Shown here one piece after another: positions 53,014 through 60,552 of a DNA stretch of 64,000 nt. The stretch spans positions 186,001 through 250,000 of the forward strand of contig WJMA01000017.1 of the NCBI GenBank assembly GCA_014728175.1. The letters run 5' to 3'. The position numbers and the translations under genes are program-made. The DNA comes from Candidatus Fermentibacterota bacterium (GTDB lineage Bacteria > Fermentibacterota > Fermentibacteria > Fermentibacterales > JCC-6). The notes below the pieces were generated by a model. The model searched no databases, was not told the origin of the DNA, and saw nothing but the letters and a program-made list of their open reading frames with translations. Within the stretch, counting starts at the first letter, position 1. Every line of letters starts with the position of its first letter.

Positions 53014-54057
53014 CTAGAGTTGTTCCTTTCCTCGGGCATGCTCCTTCATCGCCCTGTCGGTTCTCCTTACGGCCCGGTGCCATTCCAGGCCCACCCCGGG
53101 GCTCAGGCCGTACAGGTAGTTGTACTCGGTGTAGCAGGAGGCGGTGCATGCCTGGCAGGGAAGCTCGGCGGTGGCTTTGAAAGCCCGTTCGAAGCCTACC
53201 TCCAGGGCGTTGAGCGCCTCGGGATACGTTCCGATAAGCAGCGAACAGGGATAGACCCTGCCGTCGACGTCCACGTTGCAGTAGGCCCGACCGGCCTTGC
53301 AAGATACCCCGTGGTAGGCCCGCTCCAGCCTGGTACGGGAGTAGTCCGGCCAGCCGGCCAGGCTCTCCAGGTAGCGAACGGAGTTGGCTATGGGGGCTCC
53401 GTTCCTCTTCATTCGGGACAGCTTCATCAGGGCTTTCGAGTACTCCTCCCGGGTGGGCATCATGGAGGAGGTGTCACCTCCCAGTAGCTCGTTGTGATGG
53501 AGGGTCTGGAAGGTGGTGAGGAATCCGTACCTATCGGCCGTCCGCATGATGTAATCCAAATGATCGAGATTATGTTTGGTCAAAACGGTTATGCTCCACA
53601 GCCTGATCCTGCCCGATGCCGTCTCGAACGCTCTGACGGCCTTGTCGAAACTTCCTTCCTCGCGGTTCGCGTCGTGAGCCTCCCGGGGGCCGTCGAAGGC
53701 CAGAACCAGGTGGTCGGCGTGGTCCATTATCTCCGGCCTGTCCGGCAGCAGGTATCCGTTGGTGTCTATGCTGACGTAGATGCCCAGTTTCCTCATGTGA
53801 CGGCAGAGCTCGACGATGTCCGGCCTGGTGAGAGGCTCCCCGCCCCAAACCCCGATTCTCTGGGTGCCGGCCTTCCTCATCTGGGTAATCAGGTCCATCC
53901 ACACCTCGGTGGACAGGTCGGGCCTGTTCTGCTCGGGTATCCGGCAGTAGGAGCACCGGCTGGGGCAGTGATCGGTTACGCTGGCCATCACGTTGAGCGG
54001 CCTTCTCCTTCCCAGCACCGCCAGGAGAGCGCCCAACCCCATCTTTAGCTGGCCCAT
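53014..54057 (-). CDS. radical SAM protein with SPASM-like C-terminal Cys cluster
   Basis: 347 aa from ATG 54057, with GGAG 8 bases upstream; the track start at 54096 is inside the DUF362 gene. The radical SAM motif is ASVTDHCPSRCSYCRIPE (CxxxCxxC). The TIM barrel continues with IGVWGGEPLTRPDIVELC, VSIDTNGYLLP and HLVLAFDGPREAHDANRE. C-terminal Cys residues (VSCKAGRAYCNVDVDGRVYP; LPCQACTASCYTEYN) resemble SPASM/twitch auxiliary clusters. The N-terminal GLGALLAVLGRRRPLNVMAS is like the lipid-associated group of radical SAM enzymes. It starts 6 bp after the DUF362 stop and is followed by the SucC-like gene after 18 bp. Substrate unknown. Confidence 0.88.
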   Translation of the reverse strand: MGQLKMGLGALLAVLGRRRPLNVMASVTDHCPSRCSYCRIPEQNRPDLSTEVWMDLITQMRKAGTQRIGVWGGEPLTRPDIVELCRHMRKLGIYVSIDTNGYLLPDRPEIMDHADHLVLAFDGPREAHDANREEGSFDKAVRAFETASGRIRLWSITVLTKHNLDHLDYIMRTADRYGFLTTFQTLHHNELLGGDTSSMMPTREEYSKALMKLSRMKRNGAPIANSVRYLESLAGWPDYSRTRLERAYHGVSCKAGRAYCNVDVDGRVYPCSLLIGTYPEALNALEVGFERAFKATAELPCQACTASCYTEYNYLYGLSPGVGLEWHRAVRRTDRAMKEHARGKEQL

Positions 54058-54062
54058 CAGGT

Positions 54063-55085
54063 TCACTCCGCACCATCCTCTGGAAGCCCCCTCCACTGGG
54101 GGCCATACCTGGGATCATCCATCCATCGTTCGGCTTCGGCCTTCTGGCCCAGAAGGCGGTAGGCGATCCGGTACCACAGCCTGGCACCCCTCTTGAGAGC
54201 GCCCATCAACGGACCGTCGGTCTTGGGCTCGGTTCTACGCCCCCTGAGAAGCCCTTCCACCCGGGCCACGAAGTTGGGTCTGGCCGGCTCGAACTCGTAC
54301 CTCGGGACCTTCTCCATTGGAGAAAGGCAGATCTCGCGGGGGTTCGGTGCGTCCCCCAGAACCCCGTCCGCCGAGGCAATGAGGGGGATTCGGGCGGGGT
54401 CGAGACCCATCACCCGGGCCAGGGAGGAGTCGATGGCCACCCTGTCCGTGGAGGCCGAGAGGAAGTCCGTACGCAGAGGCTTGCCGGGCTTGGGGCCTCC
54501 GCCCTCCAGACTTACCGTGCCGTCGGCCAGAGTAAATACGACGGGGACGGCCTTGTTCACCGCAACGGCGTAATCGGTCAGCCTGTAGTGGTAGTTGTGA
54601 CGGTTGTCGTCCAGGCAGCCGTACTGGTTCTTCAGGGCGATGGAAAGGACGGACCTGTAGTGCGTCTTCACCACCGGCAGGGAAACGACCGGCATCCGGG
54701 CGCACACCCGGGGAATGGAGAAGGACAAACCGTCCACCACGCGCTCTTCCCAGCTTTCCTTGGAGAAATCGTGCCAGACCAGTCCATTTCGATCGACCAC
54801 ATCTGCCATCCTAGTGTTGACCAACGCATCGGTAGCGTCCACCAGGATCTGGCTGGACTCGCCCACGTGGATCGTTCCGCAGTGCCCGGCCAGAACCCGG
54901 GCCACCGCGTCCACCACCCATGGTGAGGTTACCACGCCGGGACGGAGGTAATCCCAGGTCAGGTTGATCTTCAGCAGAACGTCCTGCCCCGCGGGAAGCA
55001 AAGAGGTGAAGTCCAGGGCCTTTAGCAAACGTTCGACGGACCGGAGCACACTAGGCTCGGGCTTGGTGTAAAAAACGTCCGACAA
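54063..55085 (-). CDS. DUF362 family protein
   Basis: 340 aa from TTG 55085 (an AAGGGA site lies about 10 bases upstream, with a TATAAT -10 31 bases upstream). The DUF362 landmarks are VLLKINLTWDYLRPGVVTSP, IHVGESSQ, PVVSLPVVKTHYRSVLSIALKNQYG, and VFTLADGTVSLEGGGPKPG. In many relatives a ferredoxin domain follows DUF362, but here it does not; instead the Fe-S domain sits on the SucC-like neighbour. Function unknown. First gene of the four-gene minus-strand operon, divergent from the exported duplicated-domain gene. Confidence 0.9.
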   Translation of the reverse strand: MSDVFYTKPEPSVLRSVERLLKALDFTSLLPAGQDVLLKINLTWDYLRPGVVTSPWVVDAVARVLAGHCGTIHVGESSQILVDATDALVNTRMADVVDRNGLVWHDFSKESWEERVVDGLSFSIPRVCARMPVVSLPVVKTHYRSVLSIALKNQYGCLDDNRHNYHYRLTDYAVAVNKAVPVVFTLADGTVSLEGGGPKPGKPLRTDFLSASTDRVAIDSSLARVMGLDPARIPLIASADGVLGDAPNPREICLSPMEKVPRYEFEPARPNFVARVEGLLRGRRTEPKTDGPLMGALKRGARLWYRIAYRLLGQKAEAERWMDDPRYGPQWRGLPEDGAE

Positions 55086-55116
55086 GCTCGGAATCCCTTC
55101 TGCTGCAGTAGTGGAT

Positions 55117-55122
55117 ATTATA
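55117..55122 (-). promoter_or_regulatory. -10 element of the DUF362-radical SAM-SucCD operon promoter
   Basis: Perfect TATAAT on the minus strand, about 31 bases before the DUF362 TTG start. No -35 matching TTGACA is seen at 16-18 bases, so it may rely on an activator or an alternative sigma factor. Confidence 0.4.
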
Positions 55123-55229
55123 CAAGCCGGACGAAGAGGTACAGGTCCACGCCCTTTCCGGGTATTTCCGGAAATGCTTGCGGTGGGATTTCGAGGCTGG
55201 AACCGGTGAGGAGGCGCTGCGTAGAGCTA

Positions 55230-55257
55230 TTGACACCAAATCCCCGAAAAGTAGGAT
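55230..55257 (+). promoter_or_regulatory. strong predicted promoter of the exported duplicated-domain gene
   Basis: -35 TTGACA (perfect), 16-base spacer, -10 TAGGAT, 30 bases before the ATG at 55288, with GGGAGG ribosome site. One of the best promoter matches in the window. Confidence 0.55.
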
Positions 55258-55287
55258 GTTCGAGAACCAAAACGATGGGAGGTAGGA

Positions 55288-55914
55288 ATGAATAAGTTGC
55301 TGGTTGTTCTGGGGCTCGTGATCCTCGTCGGGTCGGCCTATCCGGCTACGGTCAGAATCACCAACAACACCGGCGGGTACGACATCTGGTACGTTTACAT
55401 GTCCTCCACCTCCGACACCGACTGGGGAGGCGATTGGCTGGGTGACGAGATCCTGTACTCCGGTGAGACGTACTCTTTCACCGTTCCTGATGGCGACTTC
55501 GACTTCAAGCTGGTAGACGAGGACGGCGACGAGTACATTCGGTGGGACGTTCCGGTAAGCGGTACCTACAGCTGGAGCGTCACCCTGGACGATCTGGGGG
55601 AGGCCACCATAGGGAGTGGCTCCGGCGTGGCCCCGGTACCCGGTGGCTCGGCGCCGGTTACCATTGCCAACGAGTTGGGCGACTGGACCATCTACTACGT
55701 ATACTGCAGCCAGAGCTCTCTTACCACGTGGGGCGAGGACAGGCTGGGGTCGGAGATAATTCCTGCCGGTGAGTCCTTCACGTTCTACGTCCAGCCGGGT
55801 GCGGATTACGACATCCAGCTAGAGGACGAAGACGGCGACACTTACAGCAGGTTCGATGTACCGATGACGGACTCCGGCTACTACTGGGCGGTTACCCTGG
55901 ACGACCTGGACTAG
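55288..55914 (+). CDS. small secreted protein with internally duplicated beta domain, unknown function
   Basis: 208 aa. Signal peptide MNKLLVVLGLVILVGSAYPA, then two copies of a roughly 85-residue unit: VRITNNTGGYDIWYVYMSS...SFTVPDGDFDFKLVDEDGDE...YSWSVTLDDL and VTIANELGDWTIYYVYCSQ...TFYVQPGADYDIQLEDEDGD...YYWAVTLDDLD. Each ends in VTLDDL and has acidic DEDGD turns that could bind calcium. A linker GSGSGVAPVPGG separates them. No catalytic site. It has its own strong promoter and an intrinsic terminator, so it is a monocistronic, probably well expressed, envelope or extracellular protein. Confidence 0.82.
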   Translation: MNKLLVVLGLVILVGSAYPATVRITNNTGGYDIWYVYMSSTSDTDWGGDWLGDEILYSGETYSFTVPDGDFDFKLVDEDGDEYIRWDVPVSGTYSWSVTLDDLGEATIGSGSGVAPVPGGSAPVTIANELGDWTIYYVYCSQSSLTTWGEDRLGSEIIPAGESFTFYVQPGADYDIQLEDEDGDTYSRFDVPMTDSGYYWAVTLDDLD

Positions 55915-55939
55915 AGGCGTCCGAAAGCTCGCATTGAGG

Positions 55940-55960
55940 AGGGCTCCATCGCGGAGCCCT
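55940..55960 (+). terminator. intrinsic terminator after the exported duplicated-domain gene
   Basis: A perfect 8-bp stem (AGGGCTCC / GGAGCCCT) with a 5-base ATCGC loop, followed by TCGCCTTATTTGCCTTTTC, a moderately T-rich tail. It lies 25 bases after the stop codon. Confidence 0.75.
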
Positions 55961-55965
55961 TCGCC

Positions 55966-56613
55966 TTATTTGCCTTTTCTTCCCACTCCCCGGTGAGGGC
56001 AGAAGTCGTCGAACACGCAGGACGCACAGGCCGGTTTCCTGGCGTGACAGACCTGCCTGCCGTGGAATCCCAGCTGATGGCTGAACGAAGTTCTTCGGGC
56101 CGGAGGGACGTGCTCGGCCAGGTCCCGTTCCACCAGGTCCGGGTTCTTCTTCCTGGTCAGGTCCAGTCTGAGGCTTAACCGCCGGACGTGGGTGTCCACG
56201 ATTAGCGCCGGCTTTCCGAAAGCTTCCCCCAGCACCACGTTGGCGGTCTTCCTTCCCACCCCGGGGATGCTCAGAAGCCCGGACATGCTTGGGGGCACTC
56301 TTCCTCCGAAATCCACCGCAACCCGCTCTGCGGCCCTCGCGACAGCCCTGGCCTTGTTCCTGAAAAAACCCAGGGGATGGACTATCCTCTCCAACTCATC
56401 CGAAGGCGCGTCGGCCAGCTCGGCGGGGCTTCCATAGCGGCTCCACAGCTTGGGGGTGACCTCGTTCACCTTCCGGTCCGTAGTCTGGGCGGCCAGGATG
56501 GTGGAGATCAAAAGCCTGAAGGGAGAGCCATCGTAGTCCAGCAGGCATCGGGCGTCCGGGTACAAGACCGGAAGCATCCCGAAGAGGTTCTCGAACCTCT
56601 GTTTCCTGGTCAT
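55966..56613 (-). CDS. nth: endonuclease III (DNA glycosylase/AP lyase)
   Basis: 215 aa, normal Nth length. Landmarks: LLISTILAAQTTDRKVNEVT, the helix-hairpin-helix LLSIPGVGRKTANVVLGEAF with the catalytic Lys (RKTA), the catalytic Asp in ALIVDTHVRRLSLRL, and the [4Fe-4S] motif C-x6-C-x2-C-x5-C (CHARKPACASCVFDDFC). It removes oxidised pyrimidines and nicks at abasic sites. It is convergent with the exported gene and divergent from rmlC. Confidence 0.96.
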   Translation of the reverse strand: MTRKQRFENLFGMLPVLYPDARCLLDYDGSPFRLLISTILAAQTTDRKVNEVTPKLWSRYGSPAELADAPSDELERIVHPLGFFRNKARAVARAAERVAVDFGGRVPPSMSGLLSIPGVGRKTANVVLGEAFGKPALIVDTHVRRLSLRLDLTRKKNPDLVERDLAEHVPPARRTSFSHQLGFHGRQVCHARKPACASCVFDDFCPHRGVGRKGK

Positions 56614-56639
56614 GGGGGCTCCGTCCCCGAATGGAGTTC

Positions 56640-56668
56640 TTGACGATCACCTGGAGGTCCAATCTAGT
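56640..56668 (+). promoter_or_regulatory. predicted promoter of the rmlC gene
   Basis: -35 TTGACG, 17-base spacer, -10 TCTAGT, located between nth and rmlC and 43 bases upstream of the GTG start. Confidence 0.4.
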
Positions 56669-56710
56669 TGTATTGGAAACTTTGGCAACACCCTGGGACG
56701 GAGGATAAAC

Positions 56711-57274
56711 GTGTTGTCCCCAGACAGGTCTCGGGAGCGCATCCAAGGCGTCCTGAGATTGAAGCTACCCGCATTCGAGGACGGCAGGGGTCGGATGCTG
56801 GAGGCATTTCGGAGGGAATGGAAGGATTCGGTCTTCGGTGACGAGCTGCAGGTGAACTGCTCGTACTCCAAAGAGGGAGTGGTCAGAGGGCTTCACTTCC
56901 ACGTCCGACAGACCGATTACTGGTTGCCGATCCAGGGTAGAATGAAGATCGCGCTGTTCGACGTCAGACCTGCATCCCCTTCCCACCGGCTGTGCATTAC
57001 GATGAACCTGTCATCCGAAAAGCCGGAAGGCTTGCTCATTCCTCCCGGCGTGGCTCACGGTTTTGCCGCGCTGAGCGACCTGCATCTACTCTACGTGGTA
57101 AACCGGTACTACACGGGGGCCGACGAGTACGGCATCGCCTGGGACGATCCCGAGCTGGGCATCGACTGGGGCCTGGAGAGAGATCCGGTTCTCTCCGAAA
57201 GGGACCTTTCCAACACCCGCTTCGAGAGGATCGAGGAGAAGCAACTCGGGGAATGGTTCGGCTCGAAAGCCTAG
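56711..57274 (+). CDS. rmlC: dTDP-4-dehydrorhamnose 3,5-epimerase-like protein
   Basis: 187 aa from GTG 56711, chosen because GGAGG lies 6 bases upstream and the family N-terminus (IQGVLRLKLPAFEDGRGRML) follows; the track start 56612 overlaps nth. Cupin motifs: VNCSYSKEGVVRGLHFH (the RGlHyq signature with catalytic His), GRMKIALFDVRPASPSHR, and LLIPPGVAHGFAALSDLHLL (AHGF). It normally epimerises the keto sugar intermediate in dTDP-L-rhamnose synthesis. The other rml genes are not in this window, so a related sugar-nucleotide substrate is possible. Confidence 0.88.
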   Translation: MLSPDRSRERIQGVLRLKLPAFEDGRGRMLEAFRREWKDSVFGDELQVNCSYSKEGVVRGLHFHVRQTDYWLPIQGRMKIALFDVRPASPSHRLCITMNLSSEKPEGLLIPPGVAHGFAALSDLHLLYVVNRYYTGADEYGIAWDDPELGIDWGLERDPVLSERDLSNTRFERIEEKQLGEWFGSKA

Positions 57275-57317
57275 GAACATACGAAAGGCTGCGGAGCCTT
57301 GGCCACCGCAGCCATGC

Positions 57318-57404
57318 TGGTACCGAAGGGGGGATTCGAACCCCCACGAGGTTGCCCTCACTGCGCCCTGAACGCAGCGCGTCTGCCAGTTCCGCCACTT
57401 CGGC
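57318..57404 (-). tRNA. tRNA-Leu (anticodon CAG)
   Basis: The minus strand reads GCCGAAGUGGCGGAACUGGC at the 5' end, with acceptor stem GCCGAAG pairing with CUUCGGU, an anticodon loop UUCAGGG (anticodon CAG, reading CUG), a long class II variable arm (GAGG/CCUC) and T-arm GGGGGUUCGAAUCCCCC. The CCA end is encoded. The long variable arm and CAG anticodon identify leucine. Confidence 0.97.
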
Positions 57405-57418
57405 CCGATCGCTGCGCG

Positions 57419-57447
57419 ATACTAGGTAGATGCCCCATTGTCGTCAA
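57419..57447 (-). promoter_or_regulatory. promoter of tRNA-Leu
   Basis: -35 TTGACG, 17-base spacer, -10 TAGTAT on the minus strand, 14 bases before the mature 5' end of the tRNA. It lies between the tRNA and the divergent smpB gene. Confidence 0.65.
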
Positions 57448-57514
57448 TGCCCCCTGGTCCGATATATGTTTCGCACCACGGTATAGGTCTACGGCGGGAA
57501 GGGAATTGTTCCTC

Positions 57515-57976
57515 TTGAGCGGCGAAATCGTGGCCCGGAACAGGAAAGCCAGGTACGATTACGAGATAGTCTCCAGCCTGGAGGTGGGGATAGAGCTGCA
57601 GGGATCGGAGATAAAGTCCATCCGGGAGGGAAAGGTGAACCTGAAGGGTTCCTACGCCACCTTCGATTCGCGGGGTGAGCTCTGGGTGGTGGACATGCAC
57701 GTGGCGGAGTACGCCAACGCCCGGGACAACCATGTTCCGGACCGGCAGCGGAAGCTGCTCGCGCACTCCCATGAGCTCTCACGGCTGAGAAGGAAGGTGG
57801 AGGAGAAGGGAGTTACGCTGGTTCCTTTGGACGTGCATATGGAGAGGGGAAGGGCCAAGATCCAGTTGGGAGTGTGCAGGGGAAAGAGGCAGTACGACAA
57901 GAGGCGGGAGATAGCAAAAAGGGAGCAGCAGAGAAGGATGAGGGCGGCCATGAAAAGGAGCGAGCATGATTACTGA
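57515..57976 (+). CDS. smpB: SsrA-binding protein SmpB
   Basis: 153 aa from TTG 57515, with AAGGGA about 8 bases upstream; TTG 57506 and GTG 57530 are alternatives, and the 57299 track start overlaps the tRNA. Family blocks: NRKARYDYEIVSSLEVGIEL, QGSEIKSIREGKVNLKGSYA, HVAEYANARDNHVPDRQRKL, and the basic C-terminal tail GKRQYDKRREIAKREQQRR. It delivers tmRNA to stalled ribosomes. The ssrA gene itself is not in this window. Its end overlaps the amidase start by 11 bp. Confidence 0.95.
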   Translation: MSGEIVARNRKARYDYEIVSSLEVGIELQGSEIKSIREGKVNLKGSYATFDSRGELWVVDMHVAEYANARDNHVPDRQRKLLAHSHELSRLRRKVEEKGVTLVPLDVHMERGRAKIQLGVCRGKRQYDKRREIAKREQQRRMRAAMKRSEHDY

Positions 57977-59117
57977 GCTTCTTGCGGTGCTCCTGATGAC
58001 TCTTCCGCAGGCTCGGGGTGAGTTACAGTTGTATCCCCGGCGGGACGGGCTGCTGCTGGAGCTGTCCGCCGACCGGCAACTCGATCCACGGGTGGAGGTG
58101 GACGGGTACGTTCTGAGGATCGAGCCTGGCTGCAGCATCTCACGACCGGACCTCGACCCCAGCATCTGGGTGTTGGACTACCGTCTCGCGGAGGACTCCT
58201 CCGGAATATCTGTATTGATGGATACCACCATAGCCTCCGTGGACTACGCCCTGAGCCCGGACAGCGCCACGCTGTTGGCCTTCATGAGGGCGGCCGAGCC
58301 CCTCGATTTCCCCAAGCTGGCCTGGGAGGGGCCTCCTCCGGACACCCTCGGCGAGACCCGGGAGGTTCCTACCTACAGCGATTCCCTCCTTCTGGCTTCT
58401 TTCGAGAGCGGCGCCCACTCTCCCTGGCTGGAGGAGTTCGACTGCATAGTCATCGATCCCGGGCACGGAGGGAGGGACCCGGGGGCCATCGGCCCCGGAG
58501 GGACCTACGAGAAGGACAGGACGCTGGAGATAGCCCTCATGGCCAGAGACCTCCTGAGCATAAGGATGCCGGAGCTTAAGGTGGTCATGACCAGGGAGGA
58601 GGACGACTACGTCTCCCTGGGGGAGCGAACCAGAATAGCCAACAGGGAGCACGCCGACCTGTTCGTAAGCATTCACTGCAACGCCAGCACCAACCGGACG
58701 GCGCACGGCTTCGAGACTTTCTTCCTCTCCCGGGCCAGGACGGACGATGCCCGGGCGGTGGCCGCCCTGGAGAACGGAGCGATAAGGTACGACGAGGAGG
58801 AATCGGTCCATCCCACCGACCCGCTTTCGTTCCTACTGGCGGACATAGCCCAGAAGCTGTACCTGGACCAGAGCAGCAGGCTGGCCGCGACCGTCCAGAA
58901 GTCCATGAAGGTGGCCAGGCCCGGAGCGAGTGACAGGGGGGTGAAGCAGGCCGGATTCTACGTGCTGCGCGGTGCCTTCATGCCCGCGATACTGGTGGAG
59001 GTCGCTTTCATATCCAACCACGATGAGGAGAGGCTGCTGCATACCCTTGACTTCCGTTACCGGCTGGCCGAGGCTATTGTCTCCGCGGTGATGGAGTACT
59101 CCGGAAACCGGGGCTGA
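57966..59117 (+). CDS. N-acetylmuramoyl-L-alanine amidase (AmiA/AmiC type)
   Basis: 383 aa with a signal peptide (MITELLAVLLMTLPQARG). The N-terminal beta region (about 20-150) may be an AMIN-like domain. The Amidase_3 catalytic domain (about 160-380) has zinc ligands in CIVIDPGHGGRDPGAIGPGG and DLFVSIHCNASTNRTAHGFE, with Glu in ILVEVAFISNHDEERLL. It cuts the amide bond between MurNAc and the stem peptide, as in daughter-cell separation. It starts inside smpB and precedes the small GerM-like gene. Confidence 0.93.
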   Translation: MITELLAVLLMTLPQARGELQLYPRRDGLLLELSADRQLDPRVEVDGYVLRIEPGCSISRPDLDPSIWVLDYRLAEDSSGISVLMDTTIASVDYALSPDSATLLAFMRAAEPLDFPKLAWEGPPPDTLGETREVPTYSDSLLLASFESGAHSPWLEEFDCIVIDPGHGGRDPGAIGPGGTYEKDRTLEIALMARDLLSIRMPELKVVMTREEDDYVSLGERTRIANREHADLFVSIHCNASTNRTAHGFETFFLSRARTDDARAVAALENGAIRYDEEESVHPTDPLSFLLADIAQKLYLDQSSRLAATVQKSMKVARPGASDRGVKQAGFYVLRGAFMPAILVEVAFISNHDEERLLHTLDFRYRLAEAIVSAVMEYSGNRG

Positions 59118-59142
59118 CGACCCTGGCTGGAAGGGAGCCGGC

Positions 59143-59727
59143 TTGAGCAGGATCCAGAGAGGGCTGTTGATCGAGCTCTGCATAGTGCTGGTCCTGGCCG
59201 CGGCAGTCGCCCTGGGATTAAAGGCCTTCAACAGGAAGCTGGGTCCGCAACCCTCCTCCCGGGACCGGGAACGGACCGAGGCCTATCCGGCTGCCGAGGA
59301 TACCCTGATGCTGCCCGAGATGGAGCCCGTGGTCCCCCGCGCCGACACCACGATGAAAAGCGGCCCGGAAACCTCTTGGGAGGCCACTCCCTGTTCGATA
59401 TTCACGTCGGTGGACCCTGGTCTTCTGGTGGATACCCTTCCCCAGGCCCCCGGGTCGGGCCGGCGGCCCTACGAGGCTCAGTTGATAGTAAGGAGGTGGG
59501 CCGAGGCCAACGGATTGTCCGGCGACCGGTTGGACGAGGTCTACGTTTTCAACCGCAGCGATACTCTCTACGTGGACGTTCCCATGCGGATGGACGTCTC
59601 CACGCTCAAGAGAACCGTGGAGAGCCGTTTCGTGTGCTTCACCCGTCTTTACCTCCTGGTCTCGGGCAACCTGCAGACCGGCCTGGAGGACGGGATCGCC
59701 CTCCGTGGTGTGCCCGGAGCGATATAA
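59143..59727 (+). CDS. membrane-anchored protein, possibly GerMN-like
   Basis: 194 aa from TTG 59143, with AAGGGAG 5-6 bases upstream. One N-terminal membrane helix (LLIELCIVLVLAAAVALGLK) is followed by a Pro-rich linker and a 90-residue domain: YEAQLIVRRWAEANGLSGDR, DEVYVFNRSDTLYVDVPMRM, and RLYLLVSGNLQTGLEDG. The VYVFNRSDTLYVDVP stretch and the location directly upstream of murI-rph-rdgB recall the gerM gene of Bacillus (racE-gerM-rph-ysnA). Domain identity is weak by eye; the context is the stronger evidence. Confidence 0.6.
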   Translation: MSRIQRGLLIELCIVLVLAAAVALGLKAFNRKLGPQPSSRDRERTEAYPAAEDTLMLPEMEPVVPRADTTMKSGPETSWEATPCSIFTSVDPGLLVDTLPQAPGSGRRPYEAQLIVRRWAEANGLSGDRLDEVYVFNRSDTLYVDVPMRMDVSTLKRTVESRFVCFTRLYLLVSGNLQTGLEDGIALRGVPGAI

Positions 59728-59731
59728 CCGA

Positions 59732-60532
59732 ATGAGCGCCGACCCGATAGGCGTTTTCGATTCCGGCATAGGGGGCCTGACCGTGGTAAGGGCCATAAAA
59801 GAGCTTCTTCCGGCGGAGTCGGTGGTCTATTTCGGCGATACGGCCAGAGTGCCCTACGGGTCGAAATCGCCCCAGACGGTCGTCAGGTTCTCCCTGGAGA
59901 ACGCGGCCTTTCTACAGACGAAGCACGTAAAGCTCCTGGTCGTTGCCTGCAACACGGCGTCGTCGGTCAGCATGCCCGCTCTGGGAGAGAGGTTCGACAT
60001 TCCGTTCACGGGGGTGATTGAACCGGGAGTGAGGGCGGCCGCCGGTCTTACCAAGAATGGAGTGGTGGGCGTTATAGGTACCCTGGGAACCATAGGTAGT
60101 GGTGCCTACCAGAAGGCCCTGAAGAGGTACGAAGCCATATCCAGAGTGGTCGCCCAGCCCAGTCCGTTACTGGTTCCCCTGGTGGAGGAGGGTTGGCTGG
60201 ATCACCGAATTACCAGGGCGGTGGTCGAGGAGTACACGGCGCCTTTGGTGCGAGAGGGCATCGATACTCTGGTCCTGGGATGTACCCACTACCCCTTGAT
60301 AAAGAAGGTTCTGATGGACGTGGTTGGAGAGTCTGTGACCCTGGTCGACTCGGCCGAGGCCACGGCCTCCGAAGTATCCTCCATGTTGGAATCGAAAGGT
60401 TTGAGCTCCGATTCGGATAGGGGAGAGAGCAGCTACTACGTGAGCGACATTCCGTTGAAGTTTCAGGAGATAGCTCAACGCTTCCTGGGAAGGTCGGTTC
60501 CACTGGTGACCCAGGTGGAGGTGGGAGAATAG
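59732..60532 (+). CDS. murI: glutamate racemase
   Basis: 266 aa from ATG 59732 (MSADPIGVFDSGIGGLTVVR). Catalytic Cys residues are in LLVVACNTASSVSMPAL and LVLGCTHYPLIKKVL, and the early Asp is in FDSGIGG; YFGDTARVPYGSKSPQTV is the conserved substrate loop. It makes D-glutamate for peptidoglycan. It fits the neighbouring amidase and transglycosylase genes. It begins 4 bp after the GerM-like gene. Confidence 0.96.
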   Translation: MSADPIGVFDSGIGGLTVVRAIKELLPAESVVYFGDTARVPYGSKSPQTVVRFSLENAAFLQTKHVKLLVVACNTASSVSMPALGERFDIPFTGVIEPGVRAAAGLTKNGVVGVIGTLGTIGSGAYQKALKRYEAISRVVAQPSPLLVPLVEEGWLDHRITRAVVEEYTAPLVREGIDTLVLGCTHYPLIKKVLMDVVGESVTLVDSAEATASEVSSMLESKGLSSDSDRGESSYYVSDIPLKFQEIAQRFLGRSVPLVTQVEVGE

Positions 60533-60552
60533 CCAGCAAAGCGAGGTGTGCC

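Noticed and set aside
57299-57514. Long N-terminal extension of SmpB
   Set aside because: It would overlap tRNA-Leu and its promoter; the family N-terminus starts after 57515.
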